Source: an uncultured Prevotella sp. (GTDB taxonomy: Bacteria > Bacteroidota > Bacteroidia > Bacteroidales > Bacteroidaceae). Taken from it: a stretch of DNA of 43,255 nucleotides. The notes beneath the pieces are model-generated. The model was not told the origin of the DNA. It searched no databases and saw nothing but the letters and a program-made list of their open reading frames with translations. This document shows, piece after piece, positions 1 to 6,545 of this stretch (the stretch's first letter is position 1; each line of letters starts with the position of its first letter). The stretch spans positions 1 to 43,255 of the forward strand of contig CALUGU010000010.1 in the NCBI GenBank assembly GCA_944320255.1. Direction: 5' to 3'. A program made the position numbers and the translations under genes.

Positions 1-1042
1 GGATGCTTATCGCGCTAAGTTCGTCAGGCTCGTCAACCATCACCGTCTGGAACCTTCGCTCCAAAGCCTTGTCCTTCTCAAAGTATTTCTGATACTCGTT
101 GAGCGTCGTCGCGCCGATTGAGCGCAGTTCGCCACGAGCCAATGCGGGCTTCAGTATGTTGGCGGCGTCCATCGCTCCTTCGCCGCCACCTGCCCCGACG
201 AGGGTGTGTATCTCGTCGATGAAGAGGATGATGCGCCCTTCGGAGTTGGTTACTTCCTTGATGACGCTCTTCAGACGCTCCTCAAACTCGCCCTTGTACT
301 TGGCTCCCGCCACGAGCGCACCCATGTCGAGAGAGTACAGCTGCTTGTCTTTCAGGTTTTCGGGCACGTCGCCGCGCACTATGCGCTCGGCCAAACCCTC
401 TACGATGGCCGTCTTACCCGTACCCGGCTCACCTATAAGTATAGGGTTGTTCTTAGTCCTTCGCGACAATATTTGGAGAACTCTACGTATCTCGTCGTCA
501 CGTCCTATCACGGGGTCGAGCTTGCCTTGGCGCGCCTCTTCAACAAGGTTCTTGGCGTATTTTTCCAGACTTTGGTAGTTCTCGTCAGCCGACTGCGACT
601 GAACGCGCTGGCCCTGGCGCAGCTCGCCTATGGCCGCGCGCATCTCCTTCTCGGTGCACCCGGCGTCCTTGAGGATGCGCGAGGCTGTAGAGTTGACCGT
701 GAGAAGGGCCAGCAACAGCGGCTCTACCGACACGAACTCGTCGCCCATCTTCGCCGAGATGTCAACGGCGCGTTGCAGCACGGCGTTCGCCTCGTTGCTG
801 AAATACGGCTGTCCGCCCTGCACGCGGGGCAGACGGCTGATTTCACGGTCAAGAACGGCCTCCACTTGCGTGGTGTTTACGCCGAGCTTAGAGTAGATGT
901 AGCCGGTCACGTCCTTGGCTTTCGCCATCACGCCTTTCATCAGGTGCACAGGCTCTATGGCCTGTTGGCCGTTGCGCTGGGCCGTGTTGACGGCCTCTTG
1001 CACGGCCTCTTGCGCTTTGATTGTGAATTTGTCGAATGTCAT
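1..1042 (-). CDS. clpB: ATP-dependent disaggregase ClpB (N-terminal part, cut by window edge)
   Basis: Cytoplasmic AAA+ chaperone that, with DnaK/DnaJ/GrpE, pulls apart aggregated proteins after heat or other stress. The 347 visible codons begin [17 protein letters not shown], the ClpB N-domain signature, and run through the two Clp-N repeats (about residues 1-145) into AAA module 1. Walker A GEPGTGKT lies near residues 205-212 and Walker B ILFIDEIH near 271-278, followed by the sensor region [15 protein letters not shown] and ALERRFQ. The middle coiled coil and second AAA ring lie beyond base 1. The start is the ATG at 1040-1042, with an AAAGGAG ribosome site just upstream on the minus strand, unusually strong for this phylum. 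A dyad at 1191-1228 upstream may be regulatory. The family call is certain; only the truncation limits it. Confidence 0.97.
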   Translation of the reverse strand, partial: MTFDKFTIKAQEAVQEAVNTAQRNGQQAIEPVHLMKGVMAKAKDVTGYIYSKLGVNTTQVEAVLDREISRLPRVQGGQPYFSNEANAVLQRAVDISAKMGDEFVSVEPLLLALLTVNSTASRILKDAGCTEKEMRAAIGELRQGQRVQSQSADENYQSLEKYAKNLVEEARQGKLDPVIGRDDEIRRVLQILSRRTKNNPILIGEPGTGKTAIVEGLAERIVRGDVPENLKDKQLYSLDMGALVAGAKYKGEFEERLKSVIKEVTNSEGRIILFIDEIHTLVGAGGGEGAMDAANILKPALARGELRSIGATTLNEYQKYFEKDKALERRFQTVMVDEPDELSAISI

Positions 1043-1190
1043 ATTATGGTCTCCTTTCTTTTATTTCAGGTTATGTTGTTATTGTGTTCCGCGGCTCCGT
1101 GGCTTCGTGCGGCGTGCCGCCCTGTGCGGTTTTGCCGGCCTTCGAGCCGTTCATCAACCGTTAAGTCAAAATATGTGCCCGTGTGATAAA

Positions 1191-1228
1191 TATGACATTA
1201 TGACAGGATATTGTGTCATAATGGCATA
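1191..1228. promoter_or_regulatory. Dyad upstream of clpB, possible operator
   Basis: Two 15-base arms, TATGACATTATGACA (1191-1205) and TGTCATAATGGCATA (1214-1228), match as inverted copies at 14 of 15 positions with 8 bases between. The dyad is AT-rich with no T tract, so it does not look like a terminator. It sits about 150 bases before the clpB start in the 344-base gap between yitT and clpB. A binding site for a dimeric stress regulator is inference only. Confidence 0.4.
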
Positions 1229-1308
1229 CTTACGTAGCGATTTGCGACCTGCTGCTAAGTGGTTGATAGCCAGGAGGTTTCCGATTTGCTGTAAAACAGC
1301 CTGCAAAA

Positions 1309-1363
1309 GACGGCAAAACGCACGATAAAAGGCGGTCTTTCGCATTGCGAAAAGCCGCCTTTT
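1309..1363 (-). terminator. AAGCCG-type hairpin after the YitT gene
   Basis: Arms 1327-1343 and 1347-1363 pair at about 15 of 17 positions with a 3-base loop. The hairpin lies 23 bases past the YitT gene stop on the minus strand and ends in a CCTTTTATC run. It is preceded by the head GACGGCAAAACGCACG (1309-1324), which recurs near 2718 and 20904, so this is a family repeat that probably also ends transcription. The rest of the gap (1043-1190, 1229-1308) shows nothing else I can name. Confidence 0.5.
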
Positions 1364-1386
1364 GCAAAACGGGGCATTGCCCGCCG

Positions 1387-2283
1387 TTATTTCATCTTGT
1401 CGAAGCCTTCGCCGAAGACTCCGTGGCATTGCGTCTGCGACACCATGGCTTCCGGGTCGATTATTTTCACGGTGTTCAGTATGTCGTGCGCCTCGTACTT
1501 GCGGGCAAGCACGATGAGGATGTCAACCTCGCGCTTGGAGTACCATCCCTTGCCGGGTATCACGGTGACGCCGCGGTGTATCTTGTTGTTGATTACGTCG
1601 GCAATCTTCTCAAACTCCTTTGATATGATGATGAACTGCATGGTCTGCCGCGAGCCGTTCACAACGTAGTCGCAGATGTAGCTGGCAGTGATGGTGAAGG
1701 CGATGCCGTAGACTATCGTCTCCGTACTGTGGAAAAGGAAGTATGACGAACAGATGATGCTGGTGTCAACGAACTGCATGGCGCGGCCGAAACTCATGCG
1801 GAAGTACTTGTTGAGCAGGGCGATGATGATGTCGGTGCCGCCCGTCGAGCCGTTGTGCGAGTAGACCATGCCGAGACCGGCGCCGCAGAGCGTGCCGCCG
1901 ATGAGCACGTGCATGAATTTGTCTTCGCCCGCCGTGATTACCGGGTAGGCCTCGAAGATGGGCTGCAAGGCGCCTACAAGCACGCCGAGAATTGACACTC
2001 CGATGATTGTCCGGACGACGAACTGTCGGCTGAGGGCTTTCATTGCAAGCAGCAGCATGCCGATGTTGAGCACCCAGATGGATATGCCTGGCGGCACCTT
2101 GAAGGCGTAGTAGAGCAACGCCGAGATACCGGACACGCCGCCCATGACGACTTCCTCCGGCAGGACGAACGCCGTGAAACCGAACGCATAGGACAAGATG
2201 CCGAGGCAAATGAAGAACATGTCCTTGAACCATTGCTTCTTCATCTTGACGTGGATGTGGGTTAAGTCTGTGATTTTGTTCAT
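1387..2283 (-). CDS. YitT family integral membrane protein
   Basis: A 298-residue membrane protein of the YitT/DUF161-DUF2179 family, whose transport function is not settled. After a short charged N-terminus (WFKDMFFICLGILSYAFG begins the first span), about five hydrophobic segments with conserved glycines cover residues 20-205, including VMGGVSGISALLYYAFK and GGTLCGAGLGMVYSHNG. The soluble DUF2179 domain follows from about residue 215, with TVIPGKGWYSKREVDILIV. Length and domain order are normal for the family. It stands alone between repeat-filled gaps, with the hairpin at 1327-1363 downstream and a candidate -7 box at 2382-2389 upstream. Family membership is sure; the substrate cannot be read from sequence. 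Confidence 0.9.
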   Translation of the reverse strand: MNKITDLTHIHVKMKKQWFKDMFFICLGILSYAFGFTAFVLPEEVVMGGVSGISALLYYAFKVPPGISIWVLNIGMLLLAMKALSRQFVVRTIIGVSILGVLVGALQPIFEAYPVITAGEDKFMHVLIGGTLCGAGLGMVYSHNGSTGGTDIIIALLNKYFRMSFGRAMQFVDTSIICSSYFLFHSTETIVYGIAFTITASYICDYVVNGSRQTMQFIIISKEFEKIADVINNKIHRGVTVIPGKGWYSKREVDILIVLARKYEAHDILNTVKIIDPEAMVSQTQCHGVFGEGFDKMK

Positions 2284-2381
2284 ATAGGTTTATTAGATTT
2301 AGGTGCGAATGATGCGTGGCATAGCCTCCGCGCCCGGCTTCCCGGCGGCGCATAGGCCGCCATCGGGCACTTAGCACGATG

Positions 2382-2389
2382 CAAAAGTA
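2382..2389 (-). promoter_or_regulatory. Candidate -7 box for the YitT gene
   Basis: On the minus strand this reads TACTTTTG, a full match to the Bacteroidota TAnnTTTG -7 element, about 100 bases before the YitT start. No clear TTTG is found 19-20 bases further upstream, so the -33 element is weak or absent. Confidence 0.4.
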
Positions 2390-2500
2390 ATAAATAAATC
2401 AGGAGTATTGCATTAAAAACGGATATTTTTTACATATCACTTTCATTACGGCTGAAATCATTGGTACATGCGGAGGGTGTGCCGTAATCCTGAAGTTATC

Positions 2501-2632
2501 AGGAGTTAATGGGAGTTAGGCTCGTTTCATTCGCCGGAGTTAACGGACAACGCCTTATGTCGTAACAATTTAGCATTTGTCAGTTAACTCCAGCTAACTC
2601 CGACGCGAAGCGTCTAACTCCTATTAACTCCT
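2501..2632. repeat. Nested inverted repeat built on the word GGAGTTAA
   Basis: The outer arms 2501-2519 and 2614-2632 match at 18 of 19 positions, and each arm is the word GGAGTTA written twice. A nested pair, 2535-2549 with 2577-2591, matches at about 13 of 15. The interior resembles 35934-35990 in wording and order. It belongs with the other word-iterated inverted repeats of this window. Confidence 0.7.
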
Positions 2633-2677
2633 TGTTGATACACCATCATTGATGATTATAAGCAATCCAAAAGAATT

Positions 2678-2797
2678 GCGGATGAATTCCGGTATGCGGA
2701 AAACCTCGCTGCAAGTGACGGCAAATCGCACGCTAAAAGGCGGCTTTTCGCAACGCAAAAAGCCGCCTTTTGCAAACCCGCTGACTGTCAGCGGGTT
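2678..2797. repeat. AAGCCG hairpin plus second stem (dispersed repeat copy)
   Basis: The head GACGGCAAATCGCACGC (near 2717-2733) is followed by a 17-bp stem (2735-2751 with 2755-2771, one mismatch) and a second 10-bp stem, AACCCGCTGA with TCAGCGGGTT (2775-2784, 2788-2797). The same order, head then AAAAG element then an AACCCG..CGGGTT stem, recurs at 20904-20990. No convincing gene occupies 2284-3076. Confidence 0.6.
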
Positions 2798-2860
2798 AGA
2801 GGATTGTCAAATCATTCGTTCAAAATCACTTTATTTTATGCAACTAACACTTTGGTTTTT

Positions 2861-3049
2861 ATGAATGTCCGCAAAGCTCCCATTCATCAGGAAGTTGTAG
2901 AATTTATAGAAGTTATCACTCCGCTCACGCTCCGTTAGAAGTTAAAGCCGTATGCCTTGCTTAAGGCACTTTAGGCTATCGGCTCCAAATCCTTTAACGT
3001 CTTTAACTTCTTCAACTTCCTGATGAATGGGAGCTTTGCGGACATTCAT
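2861..3049. repeat. Inverted repeat with 37-bp perfect arms ending ATGAATGTCCGCAAA
   Basis: Arm 2861-2897 is the exact reverse complement of 3013-3049. The 115-base interior carries GAAGTT-type words (AGAAGTTA, CTTTAACTTCTTC). The outer end ATGAATGTCCGCAAA is found again, base for base, at 24406-24420. No ORF of note lies inside. The right arm ends 28 bases before the stop of the following minus-strand gene. Confidence 0.8.
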
Positions 3050-3076
3050 TAATTTTTTATTGCGGATGAACCTGTT

Positions 3077-3523
3077 TTAGTCGATGTCGATGACTTCAAA
3101 GTCTTCGTTGAAAGTCACTTCCAGGTAGTTGGAGAGCTTCACCTCGTACTCGTCGTCGTCGCGTTCTATCTCAAGGATGCGGCAGTCAGGGTAGTTCTCC
3201 CGTATGTATGCGGCTATCCGGGCGGGCACGAGCGTGGCGGGCACGGCGGAGCGTTTGCACTTGATTTCAGTCCATCGCCCGCGTCCGTCGAACTCTATCT
3301 TTTCGCCGTTGGTGAAGATTACGGTGTAACTCTTGCTGAACAGCTCGCTCTCCACTTTCGCCAAGGCGATCTTCCGGCCGCGCATGTGGGTGTTGATGGT
3401 CTGCAGGGCGGCTTTCGGCAGACGGCTCGGATGGATGGCCTTGTCGTCGCCCATGTCGGGCGAGGCCGCCGCAGGCACCGCCGCCGCCAAGGCGAGGATG
3501 AGTGATATGATAAATGTCTTCAT
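3077..3523 (-). CDS. PepSY-like periplasmic protein (first of tandem pair)
   Basis: A secreted protein of the Bacteroidota PepSY-like family (DUF2874 type), 148 residues. The start is set at the ATG of 3521-3523 because it opens a clear signal peptide, MKTFIISLILALAAAVPAAA; the longer reading frame upstream only translates a repeat. The mature part has two PepSY-like half repeats: LPKAALQTINTHMRGRKIAL...GEKIEFDGRGRWTEIKC, then RIAAYIRENYPDCRILEIE...YEVKLSNYLEVTFNEDFEVIDID. By eye it is more than half identical to its neighbour at 3693-4142, so the two are a tandem duplication. Such proteins often sit beside two-component systems, as here. A molecular function is not established. Confidence 0.85.
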   Translation of the reverse strand: MKTFIISLILALAAAVPAAASPDMGDDKAIHPSRLPKAALQTINTHMRGRKIALAKVESELFSKSYTVIFTNGEKIEFDGRGRWTEIKCKRSAVPATLVPARIAAYIRENYPDCRILEIERDDDEYEVKLSNYLEVTFNEDFEVIDID

Positions 3524-3547
3524 TGGGCGTGAGTTGGATGGTGGATT

Positions 3548-3684
3548 AAAAGAAGCCCCTCCTAACCTCCCCAAGGGGAGGAATACCATTCGGCTTTGTT
3601 TTTAATTGGCCGGGTGAATGTATCCAATGGGTGCGGGTTGTTTCCTGCTCCTCCCCCTGGGGAGGTTGGGAGGGGGCTTCTTTT
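3548..3684. repeat. Inverted repeat of CCTCCCC-type words between the PepSY-like genes
   Basis: Arms 3548-3583 and about 3648-3684 pair with few mismatches and one indel. Each arm folds on itself as well (CCTCCCC AA GGGGAGG). It fills almost the whole 169-base gap between the two PepSY-like genes. On the minus strand it lies between upstream gene 3693-4142 and downstream gene 3077-3523. Confidence 0.7.
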
Positions 3685-3692
3685 TTTACTTG

Positions 3693-4142
3693 TCAGTCGT
3701 CGATGTCAATCACTTGGAAGCTCTTGTTGAACGTCACTTCCAGCCTGTTTGACAGCTTCACTTCGTACTCGCTGGCGTCAACCTCGATCTGGATGATTTT
3801 CGCTCCCGGATAAGTAGACTTCACGTACTGCTTGATTTTCGCCGGGATGAGCGCCGCGGGCACTGAAGACATCTTGCAGTCTATCTCCGTCCAGTTGCCT
3901 TTGCGGTCGAACTCAACCTTCTCACCGTTGTTGAACACTACGTCGTAGCTCTTTTCAAACAATCCCGTCTCCATCTTCGCGAGGGCCACCTTCTTGCCGG
4001 AGAAGTGCTTCTTGATTATCTGCTGCGCCGTAGCGGGGAGCTGCGACATTGAGATAGGCTTGTCGTTGTCGGCGAACGCGCTTACTTGGAAAGTCACGAG
4101 GCATACTAATGCCACCAATGCTGTTTGGATAATCCTTTTCAT
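3693..4142 (-). CDS. PepSY-like periplasmic protein (second of tandem pair)
   Basis: A 149-residue secreted PepSY-like protein. The start at 4140-4142 opens the signal peptide MKRIIQTALVALVCLVTFQV; the upstream extension MTKMNTNPKKRKI is less likely. The mature region carries LPATAQQIIKKHFSGKKVAL, then FNNGEKVEFDRKGNWTEIDC, KIKQYVKSTYPGAKIIQIE and YEVKLSNRLEVTFNKSFQV. The invariant GEK.EFD..G.WTEI.CK and EYEVKLSN.LEVTFN blocks are shared with its neighbour. It is transcribed toward that neighbour and lies 161 bases downstream of the histidine kinase gene on the same strand, so response-regulator control or a periplasmic role in sensing is plausible but inferred. Confidence 0.85.
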   Translation of the reverse strand: MKRIIQTALVALVCLVTFQVSAFADNDKPISMSQLPATAQQIIKKHFSGKKVALAKMETGLFEKSYDVVFNNGEKVEFDRKGNWTEIDCKMSSVPAALIPAKIKQYVKSTYPGAKIIQIEVDASEYEVKLSNRLEVTFNKSFQVIDIDD

Positions 4143-4303
4143 AATCTTACGTTTTTTAGGGTTAGTATTCATCTTTGTCAATTTTTTCAGGCGTCGGCGC
4201 CGTCATGTTTCGAGAGCCTTCGTCCTTTTTCTGTTGCAAAGATTATATATGTTTCTGAAAAGAATCTGAAAAAGCGGGCGGCGTATCCCTTTTTAACTTA
4301 TTT

Positions 4304-5578
4304 TTAGGAAAAAGACACTTTGAAGGTGTGCAAACCGCCTTCAAAGCTGTATTTCAGGCCGAAACCGTAAAGGTTGCACACGGCTTTGACAATGGCAAGG
4401 CCGAGTCCGGTTGACGATTTCTTGTCGGCGGAGTGGTAGAAACGCTCGAAAATGCGGCTCTCGTCGAGCGGTTCGGCAGCCCCCGTGTTGGCCACGGTCA
4501 GCGTGCCGTCGTCAAGCGACACGTCGATGCGCCCGCCGTCGATGTTGTGCACGAAAGCGTTTTTCAGCAGGTTTGCGGCCAAGATGTCAGCGAGCGACGA
4601 ATCCATGCTGGCCTTCGCGCCCCCGTCCAGGCTGCATTCCACGGCTATCCGCTTGTGGGCGTAGATGGTTTCAAGGTCGGGCAGCAAGCCCTCTATGACG
4701 TTTTTGATGTTTACGTCGGCGCGGTTGTTGAACTGGCGGTTGTCTATCTTGCAGAGCAGCAGCAGCGAGCGGTTGGTGGCCGAGAGGTTTTTCAGCGTGC
4801 GCATAGTCTTTATTATCTCCGCCATCTGGCTCTCCGTGAGCGTGTCGTCGTCGAGGAGCATCTCCAGCCTGTTGACGCATACGGCCAGCGGCGTCTGCAT
4901 CTCGTGCGACGCGTTGGCTATGAACAGCTTTTGTTGCTCGTACTGCTGTTCGCCGCGTTCAAGGTTGCGCGCCACGGTTTCGTTAAGCCTCTTGAACTCG
5001 GTGATGTCCGTAGGGTTGTCAAGTTTGTTGTTCTTCTGTCCCAACTTGTAGTCGTCGAGCCACTGGAACAGCCTTTTCAGCGGCCTCATGCTGTGGCTCA
5101 CGGTCCAGATGTTGACGACGACGATGCCCGCGAGCAGCACGATGTAAAGCGCGGCGAGCCAGTAGAGTATCGACCGCTTCAGCTGGTTTTTGTCTATGGT
5201 GGTGGTGAAGACGGTAAGCTCACGGTACTGCCCGTTGTCTGTCCGGAATATGTACGCCACGGAGCGCGCCGGCTCGTAGTCGTAGCTTGAGTTGAAGTAA
5301 GTCTCCGTGTCCTTGTATCTTATGTGCCGTTGCTTGGCCGCGTATTCCGCCGTGACATTGCGTATGATGTATTGGTCGCCGAGCGTCGTGCTTGAGTCGG
5401 GCATCTGTTCGCCCGCGAGATAGTCGGTTATGAGCGTCTCGGCGTATGCCGTGAGGCTCTCGTCGGTCTCTTTGTCTATCTCCGTTGTAGTCACCAAGTA
5501 GAAGCAAACGGCCCACACCGCTATGCTTACGGCCTTCAGTATCGAGAGGCGGAATGTTATGACGTTTTGCAGCTTCAT
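4304..5578 (-). CDS. Sensor histidine kinase
   Basis: A 424-residue membrane histidine kinase. The first membrane span is about residues 13-31, the periplasmic sensor domain about 32-134, and the second span about 136-160 (YWLAALYIVLLAGIVVVN), followed by a HAMP-like linker. The phospho-acceptor is H225 in FIANASHEMQTPLAV. The HATPase domain has the N box around N336-N340 (NLLKNAFVHN), a degenerate D box (VANTGAAEP), an F box (IFERFYHS) and the G box STGLGLAIV near 389-396. The cognate regulator is encoded just upstream (5748-6428), separated by an inverted repeat. The signal is unknown; the linked periplasmic PepSY-like proteins are candidate partners. Confidence 0.93.
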   Translation of the reverse strand: MKLQNVITFRLSILKAVSIAVWAVCFYLVTTTEIDKETDESLTAYAETLITDYLAGEQMPDSSTTLGDQYIIRNVTAEYAAKQRHIRYKDTETYFNSSYDYEPARSVAYIFRTDNGQYRELTVFTTTIDKNQLKRSILYWLAALYIVLLAGIVVVNIWTVSHSMRPLKRLFQWLDDYKLGQKNNKLDNPTDITEFKRLNETVARNLERGEQQYEQQKLFIANASHEMQTPLAVCVNRLEMLLDDDTLTESQMAEIIKTMRTLKNLSATNRSLLLLCKIDNRQFNNRADVNIKNVIEGLLPDLETIYAHKRIAVECSLDGGAKASMDSSLADILAANLLKNAFVHNIDGGRIDVSLDDGTLTVANTGAAEPLDESRIFERFYHSADKKSSTGLGLAIVKAVCNLYGFGLKYSFEGGLHTFKVSFS

Positions 5579-5607
5579 GGCTTGTGGATAATTGAAAGTT
5601 GAAAATT

Positions 5608-5735
5608 AAAAATTGATAATTATGATTACCTTGACTACTTGAACATCAAAGATATGTCTTAAACAAAGATTTTGATCTGTTGTTTATTGTTTCCAATCTT
5701 AAAATTGAATAGGGTAATCATAATTTTCAATTCTC
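5608..5735. repeat. Inverted repeat of AATTGAAA-type words between RR and HK genes
   Basis: The 23-base segment ending AATTATGATTACC (5608-5630) pairs with 5713-5735 at about 20 positions. The left flank (5591-5612) iterates ATTGAAA/GTTGAAA/ATTAAA and the right flank iterates TTCAATTCTCAAT. It occupies most of the 169-base gap between the response regulator and kinase genes. Confidence 0.65.
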
Positions 5736-5747
5736 AATCATCCATTT

Positions 5748-6428
5748 CTAATTATGTGAAATGAGTTTGTAACCAAACCCGTAGACGGTCTTTATCTCAA
5801 TGTCCGCACCGGCGGCCTTGAGCCTTTTGCGCAGGTTTTTCATCTGCGCGTAGATGAAGTCGAAGTTGTCGGCCTGGTCGATGCTGTCCCCCCATACCGC
5901 CTCGGCAAGCGTTTCCTTCTCTATCAGGCGGTTGGGACGGTTGGCGAAGTAGTGCAGTATGTCGTATTCCTTGCGTCCCAGGTCGAGCGGTTTGCCATCA
6001 ACGTCAACGCCGAACGTGTCCGGGTGCACCGTCACGTTGCCCATCTTGATGTTGCGCTCGCCGTTTTGCGCGTTGCGCCTCACCACGCTCCGTATCCTTG
6101 CGTGCAGTTCGGCGAGGTGGAAAGGCTTAGCAAGGTAGTCGTCCGCGCCAAGCTCCAGTCCGTTCACCTTGTCCTCGATGGAGTCTTTCGCCGATATTAT
6201 TATCACGTTGTTGCGCTTCCCACGCTCGGCAAGTTCACGCAGCAGGTGCAGTCCGTTGCCGTCGGGCAGCATGATGTCGAGCAGGATGCAGTCATATTCA
6301 TATATGAAAACCTTTGTCCGCGCGGTAGCGTAGTCAGGCGCAGACTCCACCACGTACCGCTCCTTTTCAAGCGAGCGAACTATCACTTCACGCAGGTCGG
6401 CGTTGTCTTCGATGACGAGTATCTTCAT
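5748..6428 (-). CDS. OmpR-family response regulator
   Basis: A 226-residue transcriptional regulator. The receiver domain (1-118) has the acidic pocket IEDNAD at 6-11, phospho-acceptor D51 in ILLDIMLPDGNG, T/S position in IIISAKD and conserved lysine in DDYLAKPFH. The winged-helix DNA-binding domain (about 128-226) shows the OmpR pattern LGRKEYDILHYFANRPNRL, ETLAEAVWG, DFIYAQMKNLRKRL and IKTVYGFGYKL. It is co-directional with and upstream of the histidine kinase, the usual arrangement. Targets are not visible; the neighbouring PepSY-like genes are the obvious guess. Confidence 0.95.
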   Translation of the reverse strand: MKILVIEDNADLREVIVRSLEKERYVVESAPDYATARTKVFIYEYDCILLDIMLPDGNGLHLLRELAERGKRNNVIIISAKDSIEDKVNGLELGADDYLAKPFHLAELHARIRSVVRRNAQNGERNIKMGNVTVHPDTFGVDVDGKPLDLGRKEYDILHYFANRPNRLIEKETLAEAVWGDSIDQADNFDFIYAQMKNLRKRLKAAGADIEIKTVYGFGYKLISHN

Positions 6429-6447
6429 CTCTTCATGTATTTTGTTG

Positions 6448-6545
6448 ATTAAGAATTAAGAGTTAAGAATTAAGAAAATATGCGATTGTCGGGAATACGG
6501 ATTTCAAAAGCATATTTTCTTAATTCTTAACTCTTAATTCTTAAT
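6448..6545. repeat. Perfect 36-bp inverted repeat of ATTAAGA words, overlapping the acyl-CoA synthetase stop
   Basis: Arm 6448-6483 is the exact reverse complement of 6510-6545, with a 26-base loop. Each arm iterates ATTAAGA/GTTAAGA four times and closes with AAAATATGC. The right arm covers the stop codon (6541-6543) of the acyl-CoA synthetase gene, and the left arm ends 20 bases before the response regulator start. Confidence 0.85.

Noticed and set aside
206-1186. 326-codon plus-strand reading frame opposite clpB
   Set aside because: It is the antisense shadow of a clearly conserved gene in GC-rich coding DNA; its translation has no recognisable family pattern.
2649-2864. 71-codon ORF in the yitT-PepSY gap
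   Set aside because: It translates the AAGCCG hairpin and the second stem; nothing suggests a protein.
3524-3589. Longer start for the first PepSY-like protein (MVFLPLGRLGG...)
   Set aside because: The extra 22 codons are the CCTCCCC inverted repeat; the signal peptide begins at the ATG of 3521-3523.
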